From contig CAXXFJ010000013.1 in the NCBI GenBank assembly GCA_963677415.2, positions 155,808 to 219,807 on the forward strand: a stretch of 64,000 nt of DNA, written 5' to 3'. This DNA is from JAQUTK01 sp963677415. GTDB lineage: Bacteria > Bacteroidota > Bacteroidia > Bacteroidales > JAQUTK01. The stretch's first letter is position 1. Each line of letters begins with the position of its first letter. Of this stretch, positions 26,931 through 34,967 are shown in pieces. A program made the translations under genes and the position numbers. The notes beneath the pieces were generated by a model. It did no database searches, was not told where the DNA came from, and saw only the letters and a program-made list of their open reading frames with translations.

Positions 26931-28397
26931 TTATCTTACATTTTTCAACACATCAAGCAAATGGTCCCAAAACAGAGGAACTGATGAAATCATAATCCGC
27001 TCCCGGGGAGAATGAACTCCTTCCATCGTTGGACCGAAAGAGACCATATCAAGATCGGGATACTTTTCAACGAACAATCCACATTCCAGTCCGGCATGTA
27101 TGGCGAGCACTTCAGGTTGTCTCTTGAAAAGACGGATATACGAATCACGGACAACCTGCAATACTGGCGATTGAAGGTTGGGCTTCCACCCGGGATATCC
27201 CTCTCCATGAGCCACTGTAGCACCGTATTGTGTAAAGATTGATTCTATTTGATCAGAGATTGCTTTCTTCTCACTTTCCACTGCACTACGCTGACTGGTG
27301 ATCACCTCAATGATACCGTCCTTTTTATTTTGTTTGACAGAAGCCAGGTTTGTAGAGGTCTGAACCAGCCCTTCAATATCCTCACTCATGGCGATCACTC
27401 CATGCGGACAAGCGACCAGAGACTCAAGCAGATTAATAGCTACAGCAGGATCGATAATTTCCAAGGGAGACTCTATGGACTCAAGATCAAAACGTATAGA
27501 TGGATCAATAGTGCTGTACAGGTTTTCCATGTCTGAGGAAAAAAAGTTGAGCAACACACGCACTCTCTCTTTAAAGTGAAATGGAACGCCGGCAATCACA
27601 TAGGCTTCGCGGGGAATAGCATTTCGGAGATTACCTCCATCAATTTCGGAGATGAAGAGCTCCGATTCTTCCGTGATAATCTTCAGGAATTGCGCAAGTA
27701 ATTTGTTGGCATTGGGCAATCCCTTATGAATATCTCCACCGGAATGTCCTCCTGTCAGCCCTTTGACATCCAAACGGAAAAAGAAAAGGTGCTGAGGGGT
27801 ATTTATCGATCTGTATTTAAATTGGATGATTGTGTCTATTCCACCTGCACAACCGACATATAGATATCCCAGTTCTTCAGAATCAAGATTGATCAATATC
27901 TTGCCGGTGAAGAAATCTGTACTTAAAGCTCTGGCACCAGTAAGGCCGGTCTCCTCATCTACCGTAAACAAGCATTCCAGTTTGCCATGTTCCAGCGTAT
28001 CAGAAGCCAGCAGTGCCAATTCGGCTGCAACCCCAATCCCATTATCAGCTCCCAGAGTAGTACCCTTTGCGGAAAGCCAGTCACCATCAATCACAGTCTG
28101 GATCGCATCGGAATCAAAATCAAACTGCACCTCTTTATTTTTCTCGCACACCATATCCACGTGAGACTGAAGAACAACGGTAGGAAGATGCTCAAACCCC
28201 TTGGTCGCAGGTTTAGTCACTAAAAGGTTTCCCACCTGATCACGCTTCACCGCCAACTTCTTGCTTTGTGCGAACTCATATATATAGGTAACAATCTTTT
28301 CTTCTTTCTTTGAAGGACGTGGTATCTTCGTCACCTCTTCAAAGAAATGCCAGAGTAAAGAAGGTTCAAGCTGGCTTATTATTTTCGAAGTATTCAT
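26931..28397 (-). CDS. pepD: Aminoacyl-histidine dipeptidase (PepD family, M20)
   Basis: Cytoplasmic metallopeptidase of 488 residues that cleaves dipeptides such as those with histidine. M20 landmarks are VVLQSHVDMVCEKN (first metal ligand), LGADNGIGVA (bridging Asp), FTVDEETGLTGA (catalytic Glu pair), GGHSGGDIHKGLPNANKLLA and the C-terminal AIHAGLECGLF followed by GPTMEGVHSPRERI. I chose the ATG giving MNTSKIISQLEPSLLWHFF, which is where the family normally starts; an upstream in-frame start would add 32 poorly conserved residues. First gene of a three-gene operon. Confidence 0.93.
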   Translation of the reverse strand: MNTSKIISQLEPSLLWHFFEEVTKIPRPSKKEEKIVTYIYEFAQSKKLAVKRDQVGNLLVTKPATKGFEHLPTVVLQSHVDMVCEKNKEVQFDFDSDAIQTVIDGDWLSAKGTTLGADNGIGVAAELALLASDTLEHGKLECLFTVDEETGLTGARALSTDFFTGKILINLDSEELGYLYVGCAGGIDTIIQFKYRSINTPQHLFFFRLDVKGLTGGHSGGDIHKGLPNANKLLAQFLKIITEESELFISEIDGGNLRNAIPREAYVIAGVPFHFKERVRVLLNFFSSDMENLYSTIDPSIRFDLESIESPLEIIDPAVAINLLESLVACPHGVIAMSEDIEGLVQTSTNLASVKQNKKDGIIEVITSQRSAVESEKKAISDQIESIFTQYGATVAHGEGYPGWKPNLQSPVLQVVRDSYIRLFKRQPEVLAIHAGLECGLFVEKYPDLDMVSFGPTMEGVHSPRERIMISSVPLFWDHLLDVLKNVR

Positions 28398-28503
28398 TCT
28401 ATTTCTGCCGTTTGTTTGTTTAAAACAAGTTAAATCCGCAACACATATTTCTATTCTTCCTGATTTTTGGATAGATAAATATATTTTATCCAAAGTATTG
28501 GAC

Positions 28504-28511
28504 TATCTTTG
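28504..28511 (+). promoter_or_regulatory. -7 box that sets the start of the small membrane gene
   Basis: TATCTTTG matches the Bacteroidetes -7 element; no TTTG is at the right distance upstream. If used, transcription begins near 28518, which rules out any start upstream of the ATG at 28531. Confidence 0.4.
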
Positions 28512-28530
28512 CAGGACAAAAGTAACAAAA

Positions 28531-28725
28531 ATGATTTACACGCTAGTCATCTCATTCGTAATTATTGCATCTGCGATAGCATTGCTTGGAATCAAAATCT
28601 TGTTTGTTAAGGGAGGGAAATTTCCTGATATTCATATTGATGGCAATAGAGCCCTTCGCAAGAAAGGAATACATTGTGCTAAATCACAAGATTTTGAGGC
28701 ACGAAAAGCCGGACGTAATATTTGA
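28531..28725 (+). CDS. Small conserved Bacteroidetes membrane protein
   Basis: Protein of 64 residues: one N-terminal helix (LVISFVIIASAIALLGIKIL) and a basic cytoplasmic tail with FPDIHIDGNRALRKKGIHCA and SQDFEARK. The pattern FP-x-x-H-I-x-GN-x-A-x-RKKGI-x-C is familiar from small proteins seen across Bacteroidetes, with no assigned function. A longer in-frame start exists at 28498, but a promoter -7 box sits between the two, so the shorter form is chosen. It lies 36 bases upstream of the OmpH-like gene and is likely co-transcribed with it. Confidence 0.7.
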   Translation: MIYTLVISFVIIASAIALLGIKILFVKGGKFPDIHIDGNRALRKKGIHCAKSQDFEARKAGRNI

Positions 28726-28761
28726 ATCTGCTAATTAACTAAAAGGAAAACATATTCAACA

Positions 28762-29373
28762 ATGAAAAATATTCACTTTGTTATTGAAGGCATTTTAGCC
28801 GCTGCTGTTATCGCGTTGTTCATCCTTCAATTCAGCAACCAATCGCCGAAAGATCCGTCTGTTGCCAAACAGAACGACAGTTTACAAACCAACTTTCAGA
28901 CATTGCCAATTGCCTACATCAATGTTGATTCACTCTTGATTCATTACAATTTTTCAAAAGAGATGAACGAACAACTGCTTCGCAAAAGAGAAAGTTCAAT
29001 CGCTACTCTCAACCAAAAAGGAAAAGAGTTGGAGACTGAAATTGGAGAATACAAACGCAAATTGCAAAATAATGCTTTCCTTTCCCAAGAAAGAGCACAA
29101 TCAGAAGAGAACCGTCTTGGAAAGAAGCAAAATGAACTACAAGAATTAGAACAAAGACTTAATATTGAGATTACTCAGCAACAAAACACCATGAACGAGC
29201 AGCTTCGTGATTCCGTCTATAGTTTTCTGAAAACATATAATAAAGAGAATCCGTACCAAATCATCCTTAGCAATACGTTTAATGACAACATCCTTTATTC
29301 TGATGAGAAGTATGACATCACAAGGGAGGTTATTGAGAAATTAAATGCACGTTACATCGTACGGAAGAAATAA
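28762..29373 (+). CDS. OmpH/Skp-like periplasmic chaperone
   Basis: Protein of 203 residues with an N-terminal signal or anchor helix (GILAAAVIALFILQF), then IAYINVDSLLIHYNF and a long amphipathic coiled coil (about residues 70-150, rich in Lys, Glu, Gln, for example LLRKRESSIATLNQKGKEL) and a short C-terminal segment YQIILSNTFNDNILYSDEKYD. That is the OmpH/Skp layout, a trimeric chaperone that holds unfolded outer-membrane proteins in the periplasm. The uncleaved-looking helix suggests it may stay anchored. It ends in an intrinsic terminator. Confidence 0.85.
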   Translation: MKNIHFVIEGILAAAVIALFILQFSNQSPKDPSVAKQNDSLQTNFQTLPIAYINVDSLLIHYNFSKEMNEQLLRKRESSIATLNQKGKELETEIGEYKRKLQNNAFLSQERAQSEENRLGKKQNELQELEQRLNIEITQQQNTMNEQLRDSVYSFLKTYNKENPYQIILSNTFNDNILYSDEKYDITREVIEKLNARYIVRKK

Positions 29374-29392
29374 TAAAAGAATAAATTAAATG

Positions 29393-29424
29393 AACGCGCT
29401 TCTGAAAAGAGAGCGCGTTTTTTA
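29393..29424. terminator. Terminator between the OmpH-like gene and the convergent membrane gene
   Basis: An 8-base G+C-rich stem (AACGCGCT 29393-29400 with AGCGCGTT 29412-29419) is followed by TTTTTTATTTTT on the plus strand. It overlaps the last codon of the convergent minus-strand gene by a few bases and may serve both directions. Confidence 0.75.
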
Positions 29425-29751
29425 TTTTTCGGCAGATGGCATGACAAAAGCAGCATATGTTTCAAAAACTGCGGCACACAAAAGACAAACAAGCCACTCA
29501 TAACTATGCTTGAACATAAAACTTGAAGCGGCAACAAGTAGAATGGAAGAGATAAGCTGAAACCTTACAAGTCGTTTGACACGCTTGTTTGTGCCCTGAT
29601 AAGGAGAAGTCAGACGGACAACAGCTATCGCAGCTGATCCGAACGCCATAAGATAAGGGGCATATACAAACTGGAAGAAATAAGTTGAAACAGCTATCAG
29701 TACCAAAATCGCACCAGCGATAAAAAGGGAATTTTTCGTTTTGTCGCTCAT
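29422..29751 (-). CDS. Small integral membrane protein of unknown function
   Basis: Protein of 109 residues with three or four predicted membrane helices (LFIAGAILVLIAVSTYFFQF, LMAFGSAAIAVVRL, LISSILLVAASSFMF, LVCLLCAAVFETYAAFV) separated by short basic loops such as GTNKRVKRLVR. No motif points to an activity. It starts 2 bases after the FtsB-like gene ends and is clearly in the same transcript, which hints at a role near the cell envelope or division, but that is only context. Confidence 0.75.
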   Translation of the reverse strand: MSDKTKNSLFIAGAILVLIAVSTYFFQFVYAPYLMAFGSAAIAVVRLTSPYQGTNKRVKRLVRFQLISSILLVAASSFMFKHSYEWLVCLLCAAVFETYAAFVMPSAEK

Positions 29752-29753
29752 TG

Positions 29754-30053
29754 TTATTTGATAATAAATATCTCCTCGTCAGGTTGTTTCATTAAATATT
29801 GCTCGCGGGCAAATTTCTCCAGATTCTCATCACTGGAATGCAATTCTTCCAACTTCTGAGCATCTTTTTCTATCTTATCCTTGTAATATTTAACTTCTTT
29901 CTTTAGTTCCCGTTGCTGGGAAATAAGATGCATACGGCGCATCAAACTGTTTTCATCCAGGAAAAGGATGTAAAACAAAAAGACTCCGATAACAAGTAGA
30001 TACTTGTTAACATGAGTATGAAGAAAATTCCAAATGAGACGCAGTTTTGACAT
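29754..30053 (-). CDS. FtsB/DivIC-like septum formation initiator
   Basis: Bitopic membrane protein of 99 residues: short cytoplasmic tail, one helix (YLLVIGVFLFYILFL), then a periplasmic coiled coil (LISQQRELKKEVKYYKDKI and EKDAQKLEELHSSDENLEK) and the closing FAREQYLMKQPDEEIFII, the classic FtsB/DivIC ending. Such proteins join FtsL and FtsQ in the divisome. I use the ATG two codons inside a GTG alternative, since a perfect promoter places the transcript start about 13 bases upstream of it. Confidence 0.87.
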   Translation of the reverse strand: MSKLRLIWNFLHTHVNKYLLVIGVFLFYILFLDENSLMRRMHLISQQRELKKEVKYYKDKIEKDAQKLEELHSSDENLEKFAREQYLMKQPDEEIFIIK

Positions 30054-30073
30054 TTGCACAACGAGTGTTTCGG

Positions 30074-30104
30074 CAAAAGTAATAACTTTATTTGCGGAAA
30101 CAAA
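30074..30104 (-). promoter_or_regulatory. Promoter of the ftsB-like operon
   Basis: On the minus strand TTTG (30101-30104), 19 bases, TACTTTTG (30074-30081), a perfect consensus match. It is divergent from dnaX, whose own -7 box candidate TATATTTG is at 30127-30134. Confidence 0.75.
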
Positions 30105-30167
30105 GAAGTATGAAGAAAATATTGTCTATATTTGTCCTGAATTCATATTGAAAGTCAGACTCAGTAC

Positions 30168-31958
30168 ATGGAAGAATATATCGTATCCGCCCGCAAATAC
30201 AGACCGGCCACATTTCAATCGGTCATAGGTCAGCATGCACTAACTACAACCCTGAAAAATGCAATCGTCAACAACAAGTTGGCACACGCTTATCTATTTT
30301 GTGGTCCAAGAGGTGTGGGCAAAACCACTTGCGCCCGGATATTCGCAAAAACCATCAACTGTCTGCACCCTACGACCAACCATGAAGCTTGTAACGAATG
30401 TGAATCCTGCCAGGCATTTAACGAACAACGATCCTACAACATTCATGAACTGGATGCTGCTTCCAATAACTCTGTTGATGATATCCGTACGCTGACAGAC
30501 CAGGTGCGTATTCCTCCACAAATCGGAAAATACAAGGTATATATCATTGATGAGGTTCACATGCTCTCTCAGAATGCATTCAACGCGTTTCTGAAGACTC
30601 TTGAAGAGCCACCTGCACATACTATTTTCATACTTGCCACCACAGAGAAATACAAGATATTACCGACTATCCTTTCACGCTGCCAGACGTATGATTTCAA
30701 TCGTATCACACAGAAAGATATCGTTGATCACCTGCTGTATGTGGCAGAGCAGGAACAGATTACTGCCGAACCTGAAGCATTGGGTGTCATTGCTCAGAAA
30801 GCGGATGGCGGGATGCGCGACGCTCTTTCCATCTTCGACCAGCTGGCCTCTTTTACCGGAGGAAAGATTACGTACGAACTGGTGATACAAAATCTGAACG
30901 TATTGGATTATGACTACTATTTCAAAATCACAGACCTCTTCCTGGCGCATAAAGTGGGAGAATGCATGGTTCTTTTTGATGAAATACTTGGTAAGGGATT
31001 TGATGCTCAGCATTTCATCGGTGGACTGGCATCGCATTTCCGTGATCTGCTGGTTGCTCACGATGTCGCCACATTGAAACTCCTTGATTGTTCTGATGCT
31101 GTCAGAGTGCGCTACAAAGATCAAGCAAAGCTATGCAGTGACTTATTCTTGTTTACTGCTATAGACATCAGTAACGAATGCGACATGCAATACAAACAGA
31201 GCCGAAACAAACGGCTACTTGTCGAACTTACTCTTATTCGCCTCAGTCAACTGGGGGAAGAAAAAAAAAAATCATCTAAAGAATATCGGCCAATAGAACC
31301 GATATTCTCTCAAACAGCAGAACCCTCTGTTCAAACCCGCCCGTCTCCGGTTGTAAGTATACCAGCGAAGGTAAATCATTCTCAAGATCAACCGATTCAG
31401 GTAAATAATGAAACAAACAGGGTTCCAGTAGCAGAAGAAGCTCCTCCTCTTCCAACTGATATACCTCAAAACAGGAGAGAACCTGTAAAAAGTGAGCTTT
31501 CCAGAATCAGCACAATTTCATTAAAAAGTTCCAGATCAAAGAAAACGGATTCGGCAGATAAAAAAGCAGACACACACCAGGATGTCGCCGGTAAGAACAA
31601 ACCATTTACTCAAGTCGATCTGGAATATGCATGGAGAGAATTTGTTGCGGACAAGCCTGAAGAGTATCACCTGATTGCTGTCATGAAAGAATTTATCCCT
31701 ATCGTAGAAGAGAACAACACTTTAGCACTTACCCTCTATAACCAGATTGATATGAAATTGATTTCAGATCAGCAAAGCTCAATCTGTCAGTTTTTGAGAG
31801 AGAAGCTCTGCAACGATCAGATAGTCCTACAACTCGAGATGAAGGAATTATCTGATGATCAGAGGATATTTACTCAAAAGGAAAAGTTCGAATACCTATT
31901 GCAAAACAATGAGGGAATTGTAAAACTGCGGGATCGTTTTAAATTGAAACTCTATTGA
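30168..31958 (+). CDS. dnaX: DNA polymerase III subunit gamma/tau
   Basis: Clamp-loader ATPase of 596 residues. The first part is the AAA+ core: YRPATFQSVIGQ, Walker A GPRGVGKTT, the zinc-binding cluster CNECESC, Walker B YIIDEVHMLS, LKTLEEPPAHTIFILATTE and sensor segment PTILSRCQ. The middle (about 370-480) is a low-complexity linker rich in Pro, Ser and Lys (SVQTRPSPVVSIP), and the C-terminus (YAWREFVADKPEEYHLIAVM) forms the tau-type domain. It is divergent from the ftsB-like gene. No internal slippery site for a short gamma form was obvious apart from an A run near 31261-31270 at the start of the linker. Confidence 0.95.
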   Translation: MEEYIVSARKYRPATFQSVIGQHALTTTLKNAIVNNKLAHAYLFCGPRGVGKTTCARIFAKTINCLHPTTNHEACNECESCQAFNEQRSYNIHELDAASNNSVDDIRTLTDQVRIPPQIGKYKVYIIDEVHMLSQNAFNAFLKTLEEPPAHTIFILATTEKYKILPTILSRCQTYDFNRITQKDIVDHLLYVAEQEQITAEPEALGVIAQKADGGMRDALSIFDQLASFTGGKITYELVIQNLNVLDYDYYFKITDLFLAHKVGECMVLFDEILGKGFDAQHFIGGLASHFRDLLVAHDVATLKLLDCSDAVRVRYKDQAKLCSDLFLFTAIDISNECDMQYKQSRNKRLLVELTLIRLSQLGEEKKKSSKEYRPIEPIFSQTAEPSVQTRPSPVVSIPAKVNHSQDQPIQVNNETNRVPVAEEAPPLPTDIPQNRREPVKSELSRISTISLKSSRSKKTDSADKKADTHQDVAGKNKPFTQVDLEYAWREFVADKPEEYHLIAVMKEFIPIVEENNTLALTLYNQIDMKLISDQQSSICQFLREKLCNDQIVLQLEMKELSDDQRIFTQKEKFEYLLQNNEGIVKLRDRFKLKLY

Positions 31959-31978
31959 ACTCTTAAATATTACTGACT

Positions 31979-33103
31979 ATGAAAACAAACACAAAAGAAA
32001 ACACACGCATTGCATCCATTGACATTCTGCGCGGACTGGACATTTTCGTCCTTACCTTCGTCGGACCAGTACTCGGCACTTTGATTAGTGTTTCCAATGG
32101 TCTTTTTGGACCCGCATTCCGTCATCAGCTCGACCATGTGGATTGGGAAGGACTGGTCACTTGGGACATGATCATGCCTCTCTTCCTCTTCACGGCAGGC
32201 CTATCCATGCCTTTTGCTCTTTCCAAGTATGCCGGAGGACCGAAAAAAGATGTATTCATACGTATCATCAAACGAGTGGTACTCCTTTACCTCTTTGGTG
32301 GTATAGTCCAGGGAAATTTCCTTGATCTCAACTTTGATAATATCCGATTATTCAGCAACACATTACAATCTATAGCCATTGGATATCTCTTTTCTGCGCT
32401 TTTTATCCTTTATCTCTCAAACAGACTGCAAATTATTGTGACAGCTGCACTACTACTGATCTATTGGGCAGTTATGACCTTTGCAGGACATGGCGACTTC
32501 ACCAAAGAAGGTAATATGGCCGAACTGATTGACCGTGCTGTTCTAGGTCGTTACCGTGACGGCGTATCTTTCAATCCCGATGGCACATGGGCTTTTGCAA
32601 AGTGGTATAACTATACCTGGATATTAAGCAGTCTTAATTTTGTAGCTACCGTGATGACCGGGGTATTTGCGGGAAAGATTCTGAAAATGGAAAAGAGCAT
32701 GGGATTCAAGCTTAAATTTCTTGTCATTCTCGGAGCATCAATGATTCTTTGCGGATATCTTTGGGGATTCCAGATGCCAGTGATCAAGAAAATATGGACA
32801 AGTTCAATGGTGCTTGTAACGAGTGGAATAAGTACTCTGCTGCTTGCATTCTTTTTCTACGTTTGTGAAATGTGGGGCAAAGCAAAATATCTTAGCTGGC
32901 TCAAGATCTGGGGTACAAACTCCATCGCAGCCTATTTGATTGCGGACCTCCTGCGTTTTAGCACTATGACGCGCCCATTGTTGTATGGGCTGGAACAATA
33001 CACTGGTACATATTATCCCTTCATAGTTATGCTTGTCAACCAGCTGATTCCCGTTGGAATACTCTATCTGATGTACAAGAATAAGATATTTCTCAGATGT
33101 TAA
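31979..33103 (+). CDS. HGSNAT-like (DUF5009 type) multi-pass membrane acyltransferase family protein
   Basis: Integral membrane protein of 374 residues with about ten helices. It opens RIASIDILRGLDIFVLTFVG, the signature of heparan-alpha-glucosaminide N-acetyltransferase-like proteins, then LVTWDMIMPLFLFTAGLSMP with a loop FALSKY, and later NSIAAYLIADLLRF. In other organisms the family moves acetyl groups across membranes to sugars; substrate here is unknown. It starts 20 bases after dnaX and ends 56 bases before the phosphoethanolamine-transferase gene, which has its own -7 box. Confidence 0.8.
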   Translation: MKTNTKENTRIASIDILRGLDIFVLTFVGPVLGTLISVSNGLFGPAFRHQLDHVDWEGLVTWDMIMPLFLFTAGLSMPFALSKYAGGPKKDVFIRIIKRVVLLYLFGGIVQGNFLDLNFDNIRLFSNTLQSIAIGYLFSALFILYLSNRLQIIVTAALLLIYWAVMTFAGHGDFTKEGNMAELIDRAVLGRYRDGVSFNPDGTWAFAKWYNYTWILSSLNFVATVMTGVFAGKILKMEKSMGFKLKFLVILGASMILCGYLWGFQMPVIKKIWTSSMVLVTSGISTLLLAFFFYVCEMWGKAKYLSWLKIWGTNSIAAYLIADLLRFSTMTRPLLYGLEQYTGTYYPFIVMLVNQLIPVGILYLMYKNKIFLRC

Positions 33104-33159
33104 TCCTTTCATTATATATTCATAACTTTGCAGACTGATTGCATTTGTATCCATCATTA

Positions 33160-34872
33160 ATGAAACTAGCTAAACGAATCATACAATGGTTCTCTGTTCA
33201 GGAGCACCTGTTTGCCGTATTTGTTCTTCTTGAGCTAATACCCAATTACGTCCTGTTCTTCACAGAACCTTACCCATTAACTATTCGGGTAGCCTCTCTG
33301 GTGATACCACTCGGTTCATTCTTGCTTCTCTTCTCTGTCTTTAAAAGACCAGGGGTCATGTTTTGGGCACTGTTTATCAAGTTTCTTCTGGATGCTTTTC
33401 AATTAGTTCTGCTCTTCCTTTTCGGAAACTCAATCATTGCAGTAGATATGTTTCTCAATCTGGCTACTACAAATCCTGCAGAAGCCGGTGAATTAATGAG
33501 TAATATATGGATACCGGTTGCAGGTTCGTTGCTTCTATATGTTCCGGCTTTCTTTCTGGCTACTCATTCCATTAAGATTCAGGAGACTCTTTCTAATCGC
33601 TTTCGCTTATGTTGTGTAGCAGTAGGCTTAACCTTGTTTTTGGGTGGATGGGGAATTGCTTCAATTCCGCTAAGATCCTATCATGGTTTTGAATTTCACG
33701 AAGATATCTATCCAGCCAACATTATTTACAACCAATACTTTGCTTTTCAAAAATGGAATAAAACACTGAATCATGCAGAGAATGCAAGAACATTTTCTTT
33801 TATGGCGACTAAAGCCTCTCATTCAAAAGATCGCGAAATAATCATTTTAATGGTCGGAGAGACTTCCCGGGCTATCAGTTGGGGGTTATACAACAACAAA
33901 CTCAATACAACTCCCCGACTTGCAAAACGAGAGGGATTAATTCATTTTACAGATGTACTAACACAGGCAAATGTTACACATAAGAGTGTTCCTATCATTA
34001 TCTCTGATGCCAGTGCTGAAAACTTCAATGTGATCTACAATCAGAAAAGTGTCATTTCCGCTTTCAAAGAGGCTGGATACAAGACTTTTACCTTTTCCAA
34101 CCAGCAGCCCAATCATTCTTTTCTGGACGATTTTTATAAAGAAGCCGATGAATACAAAAATTACTATCTGGAAAGTAAGGAAATACATGTCAGTTTCAAG
34201 CCGGATGGAATAGTACTGGATGACGTGAAGCGTGTAATAGAGAAGGAACAAGGAGATTTGTTTATTTTTATACATGGATACGGTTCACACTTCAATTACA
34301 AAGAGCGTTACCCGGATGAATTTTCTGTATATAAACCTGATGATGTGAAAGGCATCTCCCAACTCTATCGCCCGGAGATGCTCAACGCCTATAACAACAG
34401 CATTTTATATACTGACTTTGTGATAGATTCGCTTGCCGGGATGCTTGCAAAAACAGACTGTTGTAGTTCGCTGCTTTACCTCTCCGACCATGGCGAAGAT
34501 CTCTTTGATGATGCCAGGGGAAGGTATCTCCATGCCTCTCCGACACCTACCTTTTATCAGCTGTATATTCCTATGATCGTATGGTTTTCAGAAAAATACA
34601 GAAGTGAATATCCGAATATTTTTAATAACGCTAAATTACATAAGAAAATACCTTTTACAACCAATACAATCTTTCATACACTACTGGACATGGGACAAAT
34701 CAACACACCTTATAAAGACAGTACACTTGCTATTACCAATGAGCATTTTATACAAAAGGAGAGGTTCTATCTGGACGATCATGATAAGGCTGTAGAAATA
34801 TCTAAATCAGGATTAAAAAAATACGATTTTGATATGTTTGAGAAGTGGAATATCTATAATCAAAAGAAATAA
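33160..34872 (+). CDS. Phosphoethanolamine transferase-like membrane sulfatase-fold protein
   Basis: Protein of 570 residues: about five N-terminal helices (to about residue 170), then a periplasmic alkaline-phosphatase-fold domain with REIIILMVGETSRAISWGLY (nucleophile Thr in GETSR), FTDVLTQANVTHKSVPII, DLFIFIHGYGSH and YLSDHGEDLFDD (metal ligands). This is the EptA/PetN-transferase layout, which adds phosphoethanolamine to lipid A or glycans. The start is the ATG before KLAKR; an upstream TTG would put the protein start within the leader of a TAACTTTG box at 33123-33130. The target in this organism is not known. Confidence 0.85.
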   Translation: MKLAKRIIQWFSVQEHLFAVFVLLELIPNYVLFFTEPYPLTIRVASLVIPLGSFLLLFSVFKRPGVMFWALFIKFLLDAFQLVLLFLFGNSIIAVDMFLNLATTNPAEAGELMSNIWIPVAGSLLLYVPAFFLATHSIKIQETLSNRFRLCCVAVGLTLFLGGWGIASIPLRSYHGFEFHEDIYPANIIYNQYFAFQKWNKTLNHAENARTFSFMATKASHSKDREIIILMVGETSRAISWGLYNNKLNTTPRLAKREGLIHFTDVLTQANVTHKSVPIIISDASAENFNVIYNQKSVISAFKEAGYKTFTFSNQQPNHSFLDDFYKEADEYKNYYLESKEIHVSFKPDGIVLDDVKRVIEKEQGDLFIFIHGYGSHFNYKERYPDEFSVYKPDDVKGISQLYRPEMLNAYNNSILYTDFVIDSLAGMLAKTDCCSSLLYLSDHGEDLFDDARGRYLHASPTPTFYQLYIPMIVWFSEKYRSEYPNIFNNAKLHKKIPFTTNTIFHTLLDMGQINTPYKDSTLAITNEHFIQKERFYLDDHDKAVEISKSGLKKYDFDMFEKWNIYNQKK

Positions 34873-34967
34873 GAGTTATTTAGCAACGATCAAACCAAAA
34901 GTATTTTTCTGAAACAAGGTGGAGAAGAAAGAGTTTTATTAAATTTGCACACAAAATAAACTATTTG

